Assembly (NCBI RefSeq): GCF_014652675.1
Contig: NZ_BMZG01000002.1
Span: 1 to 64,000 of the forward strand
DNA: 64,000 bases
Origin: Formosimonas limnophila
Lineage (GTDB): Bacteria; Pseudomonadota; Gammaproteobacteria; Burkholderiales; Burkholderiaceae
Reading direction: 5' to 3'
Shown here in pieces: positions 13,381-20,003 of the stretch. Each line of letters starts with the position of its first letter. Positions within the stretch are counted from its first letter, which is position 1. Made by a program: the position numbers and the translations under genes. Below the pieces are notes generated by a model. It was not told the origin of the DNA and searched no databases. It worked only from the letters and a program-made list of their open reading frames with translations.

Positions 13381-13570
13381 ATCATGGATGTACCGAGACC
13401 CTGAAAAGGTCGCAATGCAGATGGAGGCACAGCGTATCAGGTTGAAATCGGATGCTGCATATTGCCGATACCGAATTGAACCGATTTTCGAGGGTGACAC
13501 TGAGCGCTGCAACCAGCGCAAAAAAGGCTTTGATCGATGTAATTTTTGTGAATTGAAAAAAGGTGGCTAA
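13367..13570 (+). CDS. Small Cys-containing phage protein, 67 aa
   Basis: A ribosome site (aaggagg at about 13355) precedes the ATG. The protein is charged, with three cysteines near the C-terminus (RCNQRKKGFDRCNFCELKKGG) and one at AAYCRY, so a zinc-bound knuckle is possible. It overlaps the previous gene by 14 bp and ends one base before the next start. No family recognised. Confidence 0.6.
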   Translation: MTAHESWMYRDPEKVAMQMEAQRIRLKSDAAYCRYRIEPIFEGDTERCNQRKKGFDRCNFCELKKGG

Positions 13571-13978
13571 ATGTACGAATTTGACGAAATACGAGAAACG
13601 TTTAGACGCGGCTACAAGGCGGAGCCTGGTCATTATCCAGCGACGTATAGATGCCCCTTGGGTAAGTCACCAAGCTCAGATGATGATTTAGAACCATACA
13701 GCCATGCGCTCTATGTTGCGATTTGCAAGACGCTGGACACGATGCCTCTGATTTTTCGTCGATATTTCGTGATCACAACAGTTGAGCGTGTTGCTTTAAG
13801 ATGGAATCCAAAAAAACAGCAGGACGAGCACATCTTGATTACCGACAAGCAAGTCTATCAACGCATCGCCCACAGCATCACTGGCGCACACTGGCGCGAT
13901 GTTGAACACATGATGAAAAATGGCGGCGAGAAAAAAATGCAAGCGGCCCTTGTCTTTGGAGTAAAACAATATGCCTAA
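13571..13978 (+). CDS. Phage protein of unknown function, 135 aa
   Basis: The start immediately follows the previous stop. The protein has a helical centre (HALYVAICKTLDTMPLIFRRYFVITTVERVAL) and a C-terminal part with TDKQVYQRIAHSITGAHWRDVEHMM, which looks like a helix-turn-helix-type helical unit. By position, last but one in the rightward early operon after RusA, it could be a late-gene activator or Q-like antiterminator, but I see no motif that proves it. Confidence 0.65.
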   Translation: MYEFDEIRETFRRGYKAEPGHYPATYRCPLGKSPSSDDDLEPYSHALYVAICKTLDTMPLIFRRYFVITTVERVALRWNPKKQQDEHILITDKQVYQRIAHSITGAHWRDVEHMMKNGGEKKMQAALVFGVKQYA

Positions 13979-14201
13979 AACGGGACTAAGTGACGCGATT
14001 AAGTCGGTGCTTTTAATAAGCGATAAGCCAGTCACCGTTTACGAGGTGTTTGAGTTGATGCCAAGTCTTAAAGTGCCTGTATATCCAGCACAGGTGCGCA
14101 ACCAACTGAAAAAAATGTACAAACGCGGCAAGGTTCAACGGGTCATGGTCAATGAAAAGCATGGCCGACATTTTGTGCGGTACCGGTATTTTTTGATTTG
14201 A
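13971..14201 (+). CDS. Small winged-helix-like protein, 76 aa
   Basis: The sequence reads as a single winged-helix domain: TGLSDAIKSVLLISDKPVTV, then YEVFELMPSLKVPVYPAQVRNQLKKMYKRGKVQRVM with a basic recognition helix, and a beta wing GRHFVRYRYFLI. It overlaps the previous gene by 8 bp and ends the rightward early operon. It may regulate late transcription. Assignment to a family is by fold pattern only. Confidence 0.68.
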   Translation: MPKTGLSDAIKSVLLISDKPVTVYEVFELMPSLKVPVYPAQVRNQLKKMYKRGKVQRVMVNEKHGRHFVRYRYFLI

Positions 14202-14206
14202 CAAGT

Positions 14207-14235
14207 TAAAAAAATCCCCCGCTTGCGGGCGGGGG
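14207..14235 (-). terminator. Terminator of the leftward membrane-protein gene
   Basis: Stem cccccgc (14216-14222) and gcggggg (14229-14235) with loop ttgcgg, followed on the minus strand by a tract of T residues after one A. It ends the 14245-14922 gene; the plus-strand side lacks a T run. Confidence 0.8.
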
Positions 14236-14244
14236 TTACTCTGA

Positions 14245-14922
14245 TCACTTTATGTTTATTAATTTTTTTGCTTCTTCCATAGAAGAAACCAAGGCAATGC
14301 CTGATTTTAAAGATAAATCAGCTCTTCGCTCAAGGCTTTCTTTTTCCTCTGATGTTATTTTGCCAGCGTTGGCCGCATCTTTTAGTTTACCAGCATAAAC
14401 CGCCTTGTTTTTCATGTGCTCGCTTGCTGAGTTTGCTAAGTCTGTATAGGCCTTTTGAAAAACAGGGTCTTCAAATTTATCGCCATTATCACTATACGCC
14501 CCATCCATACAGACAAATTCTGCATTTTTTGAGGTTTTATAATACGCATCAAAACTCGGCGTTTTTGAATTTTGCACGTCAGCAATTTTTTTGCTTGCTG
14601 AGTCGCAAATTTCTACCAACTCCTTTATTTTGTTGTATTTTTGAGTCAATAAAGACACATTCTGTGAAGCTGGTATTAGATTGGAACCGTTTGGAGCTTT
14701 GCCTGATGATTCCGCCTCATTTGTCTCGTCTAATTTTTTGGGCTCTGGCGCAATAGATGCAGATGTGACAATCAAAACAAGAGAGGAAAATATCCCAATG
14801 ATTGAGTTTCGTCTCGGAATTGGTTTTTCTTTAGATAAAAAACTTGGCTTTATCAATGAAATCACTGAACAAATGAGTAAAACTAGTGAAAATATGAACA
14901 TCAGAATAGAAATTGTTTTCAT
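14245..14922 (-). CDS. Predicted membrane-anchored protein, 225 aa
   Basis: The start at 14922 (MKTISILMFIFSLVLLICSV) is preferred; a frame extends 13 codons upstream but lacks a ribosome site. Two hydrophobic segments lie near residues 1-22 and 41-60, followed by a hydrophilic ~160-residue part with helices rich in Lys, Glu and Ser and cysteines in VEICDS and FVCMDG. The topology suggests an inner-membrane anchor with a soluble domain. The gene is leftward among rightward late and early genes and has its own terminator, as expected for an accessory gene (moron) expressed in the lysogen. Function unknown. Confidence 0.7.
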   Translation of the reverse strand: MKTISILMFIFSLVLLICSVISLIKPSFLSKEKPIPRRNSIIGIFSSLVLIVTSASIAPEPKKLDETNEAESSGKAPNGSNLIPASQNVSLLTQKYNKIKELVEICDSASKKIADVQNSKTPSFDAYYKTSKNAEFVCMDGAYSDNGDKFEDPVFQKAYTDLANSASEHMKNKAVYAGKLKDAANAGKITSEEKESLERRADLSLKSGIALVSSMEEAKKLINIK

Positions 14923-14967
14923 GGGTAACTCTAAAAAAGGGTTATGTAAATAATCAATCATAACAAA

Positions 14968-15276
14968 CTATTTTTTGATACAAATCGTGCTTGGCCAAAC
15001 ATCTTCAACCCAGCATGATTTATTTTCCTCATCCCTGTACAGACTTAGGCGCTTACCATCGCTGTCAGTAAAGGTCGCGCTGTTTTGGTTTTTGACCTTG
15101 AGCGTGGCTTTGTAATTTTGCCTTGTTATCAAAAACGAGCCTTTATTGTCCGTAGGCTTAACGTCGCAGGCCACGTATTTGTCGTAGTTCTCATCTGAGA
15201 AGCTGAGGACGCATTGCGCGGGCTTTGCGTGTGCGAAAAGCGGAAACATACAAAGTGCTAAAGCAATTTTTTTCAT
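14968..15276 (-). CDS. Small secreted protein, 102 aa
   Basis: A signal peptide (MKKIALALCMFPLFAHA) is followed by a ~85-residue mature domain with four cysteines (PAQCVL, VACDVK, KSCWVE, STICIKK), suggesting two disulfides in the periplasm. The body is beta-rich with alternating charged and hydrophobic residues. It lies 45 bp upstream of the membrane-protein gene in the same direction, so the two probably form one transcript. A role in superinfection exclusion or lysogenic conversion is possible but not shown. Confidence 0.7.
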   Translation of the reverse strand: MKKIALALCMFPLFAHAKPAQCVLSFSDENYDKYVACDVKPTDNKGSFLITRQNYKATLKVKNQNSATFTDSDGKRLSLYRDEENKSCWVEDVWPSTICIKK

Positions 15277-15382
15277 TCTTTTGCCATCCCTAAAAAATAA
15301 ATACGGACTGATTGTAATTTATTTCGAAACTCATGGGGGGGCAAGTATTGACAAAAACGCTGTTTTTCGCCAAAATTGGCAC

Positions 15383-15420
15383 AAATGCGGTTTTGCTTAT
15401 CCAAAGCAAGCCGCATTTTT
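15383..15420 (+). terminator. Long hairpin with T run
   Basis: aaatgcggttttgctt (15383-15398) pairs with aagcaagccgcattt (15404-15418) with one bulge and one wobble, then a T run. It is a strong terminator-like structure just right of the two leftward accessory genes. Confidence 0.6.
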
Positions 15421-15430
15421 CATTCACAGC

Positions 15431-15459
15431 AAAAGCCCGCCTTAATCAGCGGGCTTTTT
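15431..15459. terminator. Bidirectional terminator
   Basis: Stem agcccgc (15434-15440) and gcgggct (15449-15455), loop of 8, flanked by A on the left and five T on the right. It separates the accessory genes from the packaging region. Confidence 0.75.
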
Positions 15460-15462
15460 CTA

Positions 15463-15492
15463 TTGTCTCTTGTGGTTATTCCCCACTATAAA
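15463..15492 (+). promoter_or_regulatory. Promoter upstream of the structured RNA
   Basis: TTGTCT (15463-15468), 18 bases and TATAAA (15487-15492) form a plausible sigma70 promoter. The predicted start falls at about 15499, at the beginning of the structured region. Confidence 0.5.
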
Positions 15493-15496
15493 AAGA

Positions 15497-15595
15497 GACG
15501 GCGACGGGAAGATGTGCGCCAACACACCAACCCGCCAGTAGAACACTGATTACGCAGTGAGCCACCCAAGGCCGCCTTGTCTGTACAGACGGCGG
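15497..15595 (+). ncRNA. Structured RNA candidate, C4 antisense RNA-like
   Basis: The region has a compact chain of stems: a cggg..cccg pairing near 15504-15535, cactg/cagtg at about 15544-15559, and a strong stem ccgcc-tt-gtctg/cagacggcgg at 15572-15595. The conserved-looking phrases gacgggaagatgtgcgcca, cgccagtagaacactg and gccacccaaggccgcc recall the phage C4 antisense RNA family, which regulates a downstream gene in P1 and P7. A promoter lies directly upstream and the ParB-fragment gene starts 32 bp downstream. The family name is from memory; the structure is visible. Confidence 0.45.
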
Positions 15596-15626
15596 GATTG
15601 TATCATCGTTCGATGAGGCTCACCAC

Positions 15627-15944
15627 ATGAACCAAACAACCCTAAACCTCGAATATCGTCAAATCGAGGCGTTAATACCCTACGCAAACAACAGCCGAAC
15701 CCATAGCGACACGCAAGTCGCACAGATAGCCGCGAGCATCCGCGAGTTTGGCTGGACGAATCCTGTCTTGATTGACGGTGAAAACGGCATCATCGCTGGT
15801 CATGGTCGCGTACTCGCTGCCCGTAAACTGGGCAAGACGCACCAAAACATATTGGTATTCGTCAAAGGTGACCCGAAAAAAGCCACGCAAGCCTGCGGTG
15901 AGGTTGAGGTGTCCGAGTTAGACGTTGCCGAAGCGGAGAATTAA
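15627..15944 (+). CDS. ParB-domain protein, probable remnant of a ParB-methyltransferase fusion, 105 aa
   Basis: Residues 1-70 form a ParB/sulfiredoxin-like domain with NNSRTHSDTQVAQIAASIREFGW and IIAGHGRVLAARKLG. The text then jumps directly to HQNILVFVKGDPKKATQACG, which in my memory is the C-terminal end of phage DNA methyltransferases that are fused to a ParB domain (usually ~400 aa). The whole methylase domain, with its SAM and catalytic motifs, is missing, yet the frame is intact, so this looks like an in-frame internal deletion. Without the catalytic part no methylation is expected. It lies directly upstream of terminase. The alternative is a naturally short ParB-like protein. Confidence 0.75.
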   Translation: MNQTTLNLEYRQIEALIPYANNSRTHSDTQVAQIAASIREFGWTNPVLIDGENGIIAGHGRVLAARKLGKTHQNILVFVKGDPKKATQACGEVEVSELDVAEAEN

Positions 15945-16148
15945 CGCGTCGCGTCCTGCAGCTTTGAGTTGCTCGATGTCTTTGCCGATTTGGGCATAAA
16001 AACGCGGATTTGTGTATGCGCCATGCGCTGACAATACCGCGTTTCTTTCGTCACCCAGTTGCGGGAATTTAGCCGCCAAGCGCAAGGCTTCTTGCCACTC
16101 ATTACGCGCCATGTGCGCTTTTACAATCGATAGTTTAGTTTGCTTCAT
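15918..16148 (-). CDS. Small phage protein common near terminase, 76 aa
   Basis: The ATG at 16146-16148 follows gggag by five bases. The sequence (MKQTKLSIVKAHMARNEWQE, then ALRLAAKFPQLGDERNAVLSAHGAYTNPRFYAQIG) matches a small helical protein that I have seen encoded next to phage small terminase genes. It runs opposite to the packaging genes and overlaps the end of the ParB-domain gene by 27 bp, tail to tail. Function unknown. Confidence 0.72.
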   Translation of the reverse strand: MKQTKLSIVKAHMARNEWQEALRLAAKFPQLGDERNAVLSAHGAYTNPRFYAQIGKDIEQLKAAGRDALILRFGNV

Positions 16149-16213
16149 CACAACTCCCTGTTTGCCTTGATTGGACTGTAAGGGAGTGCGTGGTGTGGTT
16201 CAAGGGATTTAAC

Positions 16214-16612
16214 ATGGCACGTCCAACATTTGCACCAACGGACGCGCAGCGCGAGCAAGTCAAGATACTTTCAGCCTGCGGCGTACCGCAGAAAAATATC
16301 TGTCAAATCCTCGCAGGTAAAAATCCTCCAATGGATGAGAAGACATTGCGCAAGCATTTTGCTGTTGAATTGGACAATGGCTCGGCTTTGGCAAACGCCA
16401 AGGTCGCACAGTCTTTGTTTAAGAAAGCAACTGGCGGCAACGTCACTGCGCAAATCTTTTGGCTCAAAACCCGTGCGGGTTGGAAAGAAACACAACACGT
16501 TGAGCACGCTGGCACGATTGAAACCAAACAAAGCCCAGCAAACCTGAGCGATGAACAGTTGACAGCAATGCTGAAAGAGCGAGGCATCTCAATGTCGCTT
16601 TTGAAAAAATGA
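16214..16612 (+). CDS. Terminase small subunit-like protein, 132 aa
   Basis: The start at 16214 (MARPTFAPTDAQREQVKILS) has aaggga six bases upstream. The N-terminal ~70 residues resemble a helix-turn-helix (ACGVPQKNICQILAGKNPPMDEKTLRKHFAVEL) that would bind the packaging site. A LKTRAGWKETQHVEH segment follows, as in other small terminases or their related phage DNA-binding proteins. It overlaps the large subunit gene by ATGA. The small subunit recognises viral DNA and regulates the large-subunit motor. Confidence 0.8.
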   Translation: MARPTFAPTDAQREQVKILSACGVPQKNICQILAGKNPPMDEKTLRKHFAVELDNGSALANAKVAQSLFKKATGGNVTAQIFWLKTRAGWKETQHVEHAGTIETKQSPANLSDEQLTAMLKERGISMSLLKK

Positions 16613-18060
16613 ATGATATTGATCTGATTGAGGAAGTCATCATCCGCAATGCGCGTGTTGACTTTTTGACGTTCAGAAAATACTTACACCCAAACATAAA
16701 GTGGAACTGGTTTGTCGAGGACTTGAGCAGTCATCTTCAATGGTTCTATGATGAGTTAGTGGCTGGCAATTCACCAAAACTTTTGATTGAAGCACCGCCG
16801 CAGCATGGCAAGAGTGAGGGCGTTGTTGACTTGCTGGCTTGGATGCTTGGCAAACAACCAGAGCTAAAAGTGATATTTAGCTCATTCTCAGAACGTCTTG
16901 GTGTTCGTGCAAATAAAAAACTTCAAAAGATATTTGACTCTGCTAAGTACAAGCGGATTTTCAGCGACGCTAAAATTTCCAGCAAAGGCAGCGATGCGCA
17001 GGGCTCCGCCCGTAATAGCGAGCTGTTGGAGCTGATTGGTACTGGCGGTTACTTTCGCAACACCACGGTGCGCGGCTCAGTCACTGGCGAGAGCATGGAC
17101 ATTGGGGTCATTGATGACCCAATCAAGGGCCGACTTGATGCCCGTTCGTTGACTGTCCGAAATGCAACGTGGGACTGGATGACCGACGACTTTATGACGA
17201 GGCTTTCTGAGGGTGGCGGCTTGCTCATGATCATGACGCGCTGGCACACTGATGACCCCGCTGGTCGGTTGATTAAGAATGACCCCACTGTTCGAGTGGT
17301 GACGTTTAAGGCAATTGCTGAGGTTGATGAGGCGCATCGTAAAGCTGGCGATGCTTTATTTCCTGAGCATAAGAGTATTGGTTTTCTGCGCGACAGGAAA
17401 AAAACGATGGAGCCAAGCTCGTTTAGCTCGCTCTATCAACAAACACCTGCAGACGCGAACAACTCCGAGGCTCTGTTTAAGTTCAAGCTGGCGCGTGTGA
17501 AATACGCACCGCTTCCTGATGTAAGGCCAACCATCGTACTGCGCATCGACACGCCTCAAAAGGCCGAATCAGATTCTGATTACTTCGGTTTCTCGCTTCT
17601 CGAAGTTAGGATGAAGGGAATTTTTATCCTTGACGCTGGGCACGCGAGAAAGTCCTATGATGATGCGCTGGTTTACTTTGATGGATTGCTTGACTATTAC
17701 AAAGCAAACGGATTTGAGGTGCGCAAGGTAATCGTCGAGGATGCGAACATTGGCTACGCATTTGCCCACTCGCTGAAGAAAATCCGCAGGGCGAAAAAAC
17801 GCTTTGAGGGCTTTAAACTCACGAAGAAGTACGGCAACAAGTTTGACCGCGCACACGAGTCTTACACTAGCTTTAAGACTGGCTGTGTATCTATTGCTGA
17901 TGGTTGTTCTGTACAAAATCCAGCGGGGATTGACGTTCTAAACGATGAGTTTGAATCATTCACCGAGAACGACAGCCACAACAATGATGACGTCTTGGAC
18001 ACGGTTGTTTGGCAAGTTGTCGAAAAATTCGGAGAATGCCCAGCACCTTTGAGTATTTGA
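16609..18060 (+). CDS. Terminase large subunit, 483 aa
   Basis: The ATPase half shows a Walker A-like motif APPQHGKS (residues 62-69) and Walker B DIGVIDDP (164-171). The C-terminal half is an RNase H-like nuclease with D314 in LRIDTPQKAE, E377-D378 in VIVEDANIG and late acidic residues in SHNNDDVLDTVVW. This fits the large-terminase family whose C-terminal part is often annotated separately. The protein pumps DNA into the procapsid and cuts the concatemer. It is full length and intact. It starts within the small-subunit stop. Confidence 0.92.
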   Translation: MNDIDLIEEVIIRNARVDFLTFRKYLHPNIKWNWFVEDLSSHLQWFYDELVAGNSPKLLIEAPPQHGKSEGVVDLLAWMLGKQPELKVIFSSFSERLGVRANKKLQKIFDSAKYKRIFSDAKISSKGSDAQGSARNSELLELIGTGGYFRNTTVRGSVTGESMDIGVIDDPIKGRLDARSLTVRNATWDWMTDDFMTRLSEGGGLLMIMTRWHTDDPAGRLIKNDPTVRVVTFKAIAEVDEAHRKAGDALFPEHKSIGFLRDRKKTMEPSSFSSLYQQTPADANNSEALFKFKLARVKYAPLPDVRPTIVLRIDTPQKAESDSDYFGFSLLEVRMKGIFILDAGHARKSYDDALVYFDGLLDYYKANGFEVRKVIVEDANIGYAFAHSLKKIRRAKKRFEGFKLTKKYGNKFDRAHESYTSFKTGCVSIADGCSVQNPAGIDVLNDEFESFTENDSHNNDDVLDTVVWQVVEKFGECPAPLSI

Positions 18061-18061
18061 A

Positions 18062-18355
18062 ATGCGAAAGTTTTTTCTCGAACTGTTATTCGGCTGGTCA
18101 ATACTCAATAACCGATGTCCGTACTGCTTTGCGATTCGGCAAGCTGCGGCAATGAGCGTGGCGGCATTGATAGGATGCAAGGCACTTATTTTCACAGTGC
18201 CTTTTTTTGCGATTGTAGGCGCACTTTATTGGATAAAAAGAAATGAAAGTAATCAAAGGAAACGCGGACGCGATTACCTGCGCAGGTACTATGTTCAGCA
18301 TTATCAATGGCGGTTCGATAGTGCAGACTATGAAAAAGAGCGACGCACCGTATGA
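18062..18355 (+). CDS. Possible small membrane protein, 97 aa
   Basis: The ATG follows the terminase stop by one base. A CPYC motif lies near residue 20, followed by two hydrophobic stretches (MSVAALIGCKALIF and TVPFFAIVGALYWI), then a basic Arg/Tyr-rich tail. It overlaps the next gene by 113 bp in another frame, which is unusual and lowers confidence; either one frame is not translated or this one ends elsewhere in relatives. If real, it would sit in the inner membrane. Confidence 0.45.
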   Translation: MRKFFLELLFGWSILNNRCPYCFAIRQAAAMSVAALIGCKALIFTVPFFAIVGALYWIKRNESNQRKRGRDYLRRYYVQHYQWRFDSADYEKERRTV

Positions 18356-18584
18356 GGCAAAAACAGTGGTGATTGATGGCGTTGCGGCGGTCACATTTAA
18401 CATTGACACAAACGTCGGAACTTTGGAAGTTCAAGCGAGCGTTGATGAATGGCGAGACATAAGCGACTCAAGGGGGCTTGTGCAAAAGACTAAAACAGTA
18501 TTGACCAAGACTGTAAGAGCCATTAGCTCTTACATTGAAAGTGGTAACAAAAATGACGGACCGTGTTGTGGTGGGGGAATGTAA
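18243..18584 (+). CDS. Phage late protein of unknown function, 113 aa
   Basis: The ATG is preceded by aaaaagaa. The protein begins MKVIKGNADAITCAGTMFSI and reads as a beta-rich domain (VVIDGVAAVTFNIDTNVGTLEVQASVDEW) with a Lys/Ser-rich end and a CCGGGM terminus. It may be a virion component, given the position between terminase and the surface-like proteins. No family recognised. Confidence 0.6.
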   Translation: MKVIKGNADAITCAGTMFSIINGGSIVQTMKKSDAPYEAKTVVIDGVAAVTFNIDTNVGTLEVQASVDEWRDISDSRGLVQKTKTVLTKTVRAISSYIESGNKNDGPCCGGGM

Positions 18585-18587
18585 AAA

Positions 18588-18983
18588 ATGACAACCTTAA
18601 ATGATTTGAGCCCTGACTCTAATCGAATCAATCCAGTTTCAGGACGTCCATTACCTAAGCACATGGCAAATCCGCACACAAATGTAGACATCATTCACGG
18701 CGGCGGCGGTGGCGGCGGTGGAGAGGCGGCATTCGTTGCGTACACTGGTACTCATGACGTTAGAAGCATCGACAACGGGCAAACAGCGTTTTATGACATC
18801 ACGCTTCCGCTTGATGATACAAGCCAGTATTCATTCACAGTCGCGGGCTACGTGAGCGAGCCTATGGCTTTTGTACGGTTCAACTATTTGGGTGGCGGCG
18901 TGCTGCGGCTCGAAGTTGAAAATCAAAGCGGCCAAACAATACCGCAAACTACTGTGAAAATCACAGCAACCCAACTTTTCTAA
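18588..18983 (+). CDS. Gly-rich protein with a beta domain shared with its neighbour, 131 aa
   Basis: An N-terminal polar arm is followed by eight glycines in a row (about residues 38-45), a likely flexible linker. The C-terminal ~85 residues (FVAYTGTHDVRSIDNGQTAFYDI... to NQSGQTIPQTTVKITATQLF) form a beta domain that aligns with part of the next protein: both have TG, I-x-NG-x-TA, a V-rich strand, N-x-SG-x-x-x-P and TV-x-x-x-A. Such small beta domains are common on phage surface, decoration or fibre proteins. Neighbouring genes encode other surface-like proteins. Confidence 0.68.
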   Translation: MTTLNDLSPDSNRINPVSGRPLPKHMANPHTNVDIIHGGGGGGGGEAAFVAYTGTHDVRSIDNGQTAFYDITLPLDDTSQYSFTVAGYVSEPMAFVRFNYLGGGVLRLEVENQSGQTIPQTTVKITATQLF

Positions 18984-18992
18984 GGATTTTAA

Positions 18993-19952
18993 ATGGCAAT
19001 TTTACGTCACGAATCACAACAATACCCTAACCCAGCAGCATTGACTGCTGAGACAATCGTGCCGACTGCAAATGATGAGGTTCATATTGAATCTTTAAAT
19101 CGACGCTTCAACTGGTTGGAGGGTTCAAGCACCTCAGCAGACAACCTATACGTCATCGAACAGACAAGCGAATCAGCTAACGGTCGTTGGGCAGCAACAG
19201 CGGTCGAGGGGGCAAAGGTGTTCACTGGTTCAGCATCGACTGGTGCGATTCCAAACGGCAACACTGCTGTTTTTACTGTTTCATTGACTGGTTCGGGCAC
19301 GCTTTTAGCCGATTCAGGTGCAGCATTGGGCATCACAAACGGCGGCGCGTTCCCGACTAACGTTTTCTTGGACTCGCTTGTATTGACCGCGGATAATACC
19401 GTTCAGGTAACTGTGGTCAATGAAAGCGGTGTAGATGTGCCAGCTTTCACTGTTGAAGTCAAAGCAATCGATTATACAGGCGTTGCAACGGCGGGCACAC
19501 CGTATCTACGCAATATGCTGATTGTTGATTTGGTGAAGACAGGCAATCCGACTTACGTGTCGAGTCCGACCTTTTCAGTTGGGCGCACGTATATCGCGGC
19601 CGTCGGTTCTGGCGACGATTTAACGAATGTTGGTTATGTTGCCGACAATGTGCCTTTCATCGCAACCGCCGAAACGCCAACATCCTACAATACTGGAATC
19701 AGTGCGGCCTATGATATTACCGACGCCACACAGTCTTTGACAGAACTGCGCGATGATTTTGGTGTAACTTTAACGTCAGCTTACGAAACGGATGCCGCAG
19801 CCGATATTAAAGTTGTTGTGACATTATCGCAGCCGATTCTCGGGCAAAACGATGTATTGTGGGGCGCCTGTGGTTTCAGCGCGGTGAAATTAAGTTCTAC
19901 AAAACTCGCATTGTATAGTTCTGACCGCTTCTTTGTTGAGCAAGTAATCTAA
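18993..19952 (+). CDS. Probable virion surface or fibre-associated protein, 319 aa
   Basis: The ATG has aaggat upstream. Residues ~75-165 contain the beta domain also seen in the previous protein (FTGSASTGAIPNGNTAVF; VVNESGVDVPAFTVEVKAID). The protein is rich in Thr, Ala, Val and Asn and lacks signal peptide and catalytic motifs, consistent with a structural protein. A perfect GC-rich hairpin follows the stop. I do not recognise the family; structural role is inferred. Confidence 0.65.
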   Translation: MAILRHESQQYPNPAALTAETIVPTANDEVHIESLNRRFNWLEGSSTSADNLYVIEQTSESANGRWAATAVEGAKVFTGSASTGAIPNGNTAVFTVSLTGSGTLLADSGAALGITNGGAFPTNVFLDSLVLTADNTVQVTVVNESGVDVPAFTVEVKAIDYTGVATAGTPYLRNMLIVDLVKTGNPTYVSSPTFSVGRTYIAAVGSGDDLTNVGYVADNVPFIATAETPTSYNTGISAAYDITDATQSLTELRDDFGVTLTSAYETDAAADIKVVVTLSQPILGQNDVLWGACGFSAVKLSSTKLALYSSDRFFVEQVI

Positions 19953-19959
19953 ACAAGTT

Positions 19960-19987
19960 GGCGGGGGGTGTTGAGAATCCCCCCGCC
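19960..19987. other. GC-rich perfect hairpin between late genes
   Basis: ggcgggggg (19960-19968) and ccccccgcc (19979-19987) form a 9-bp perfect stem with a 10-base loop, without a T run. It may slow transcription or protect mRNA ends between two surface-protein genes. Confidence 0.6.
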
Positions 19988-20003
19988 ACTATTGGAGAGG
20001 TAA

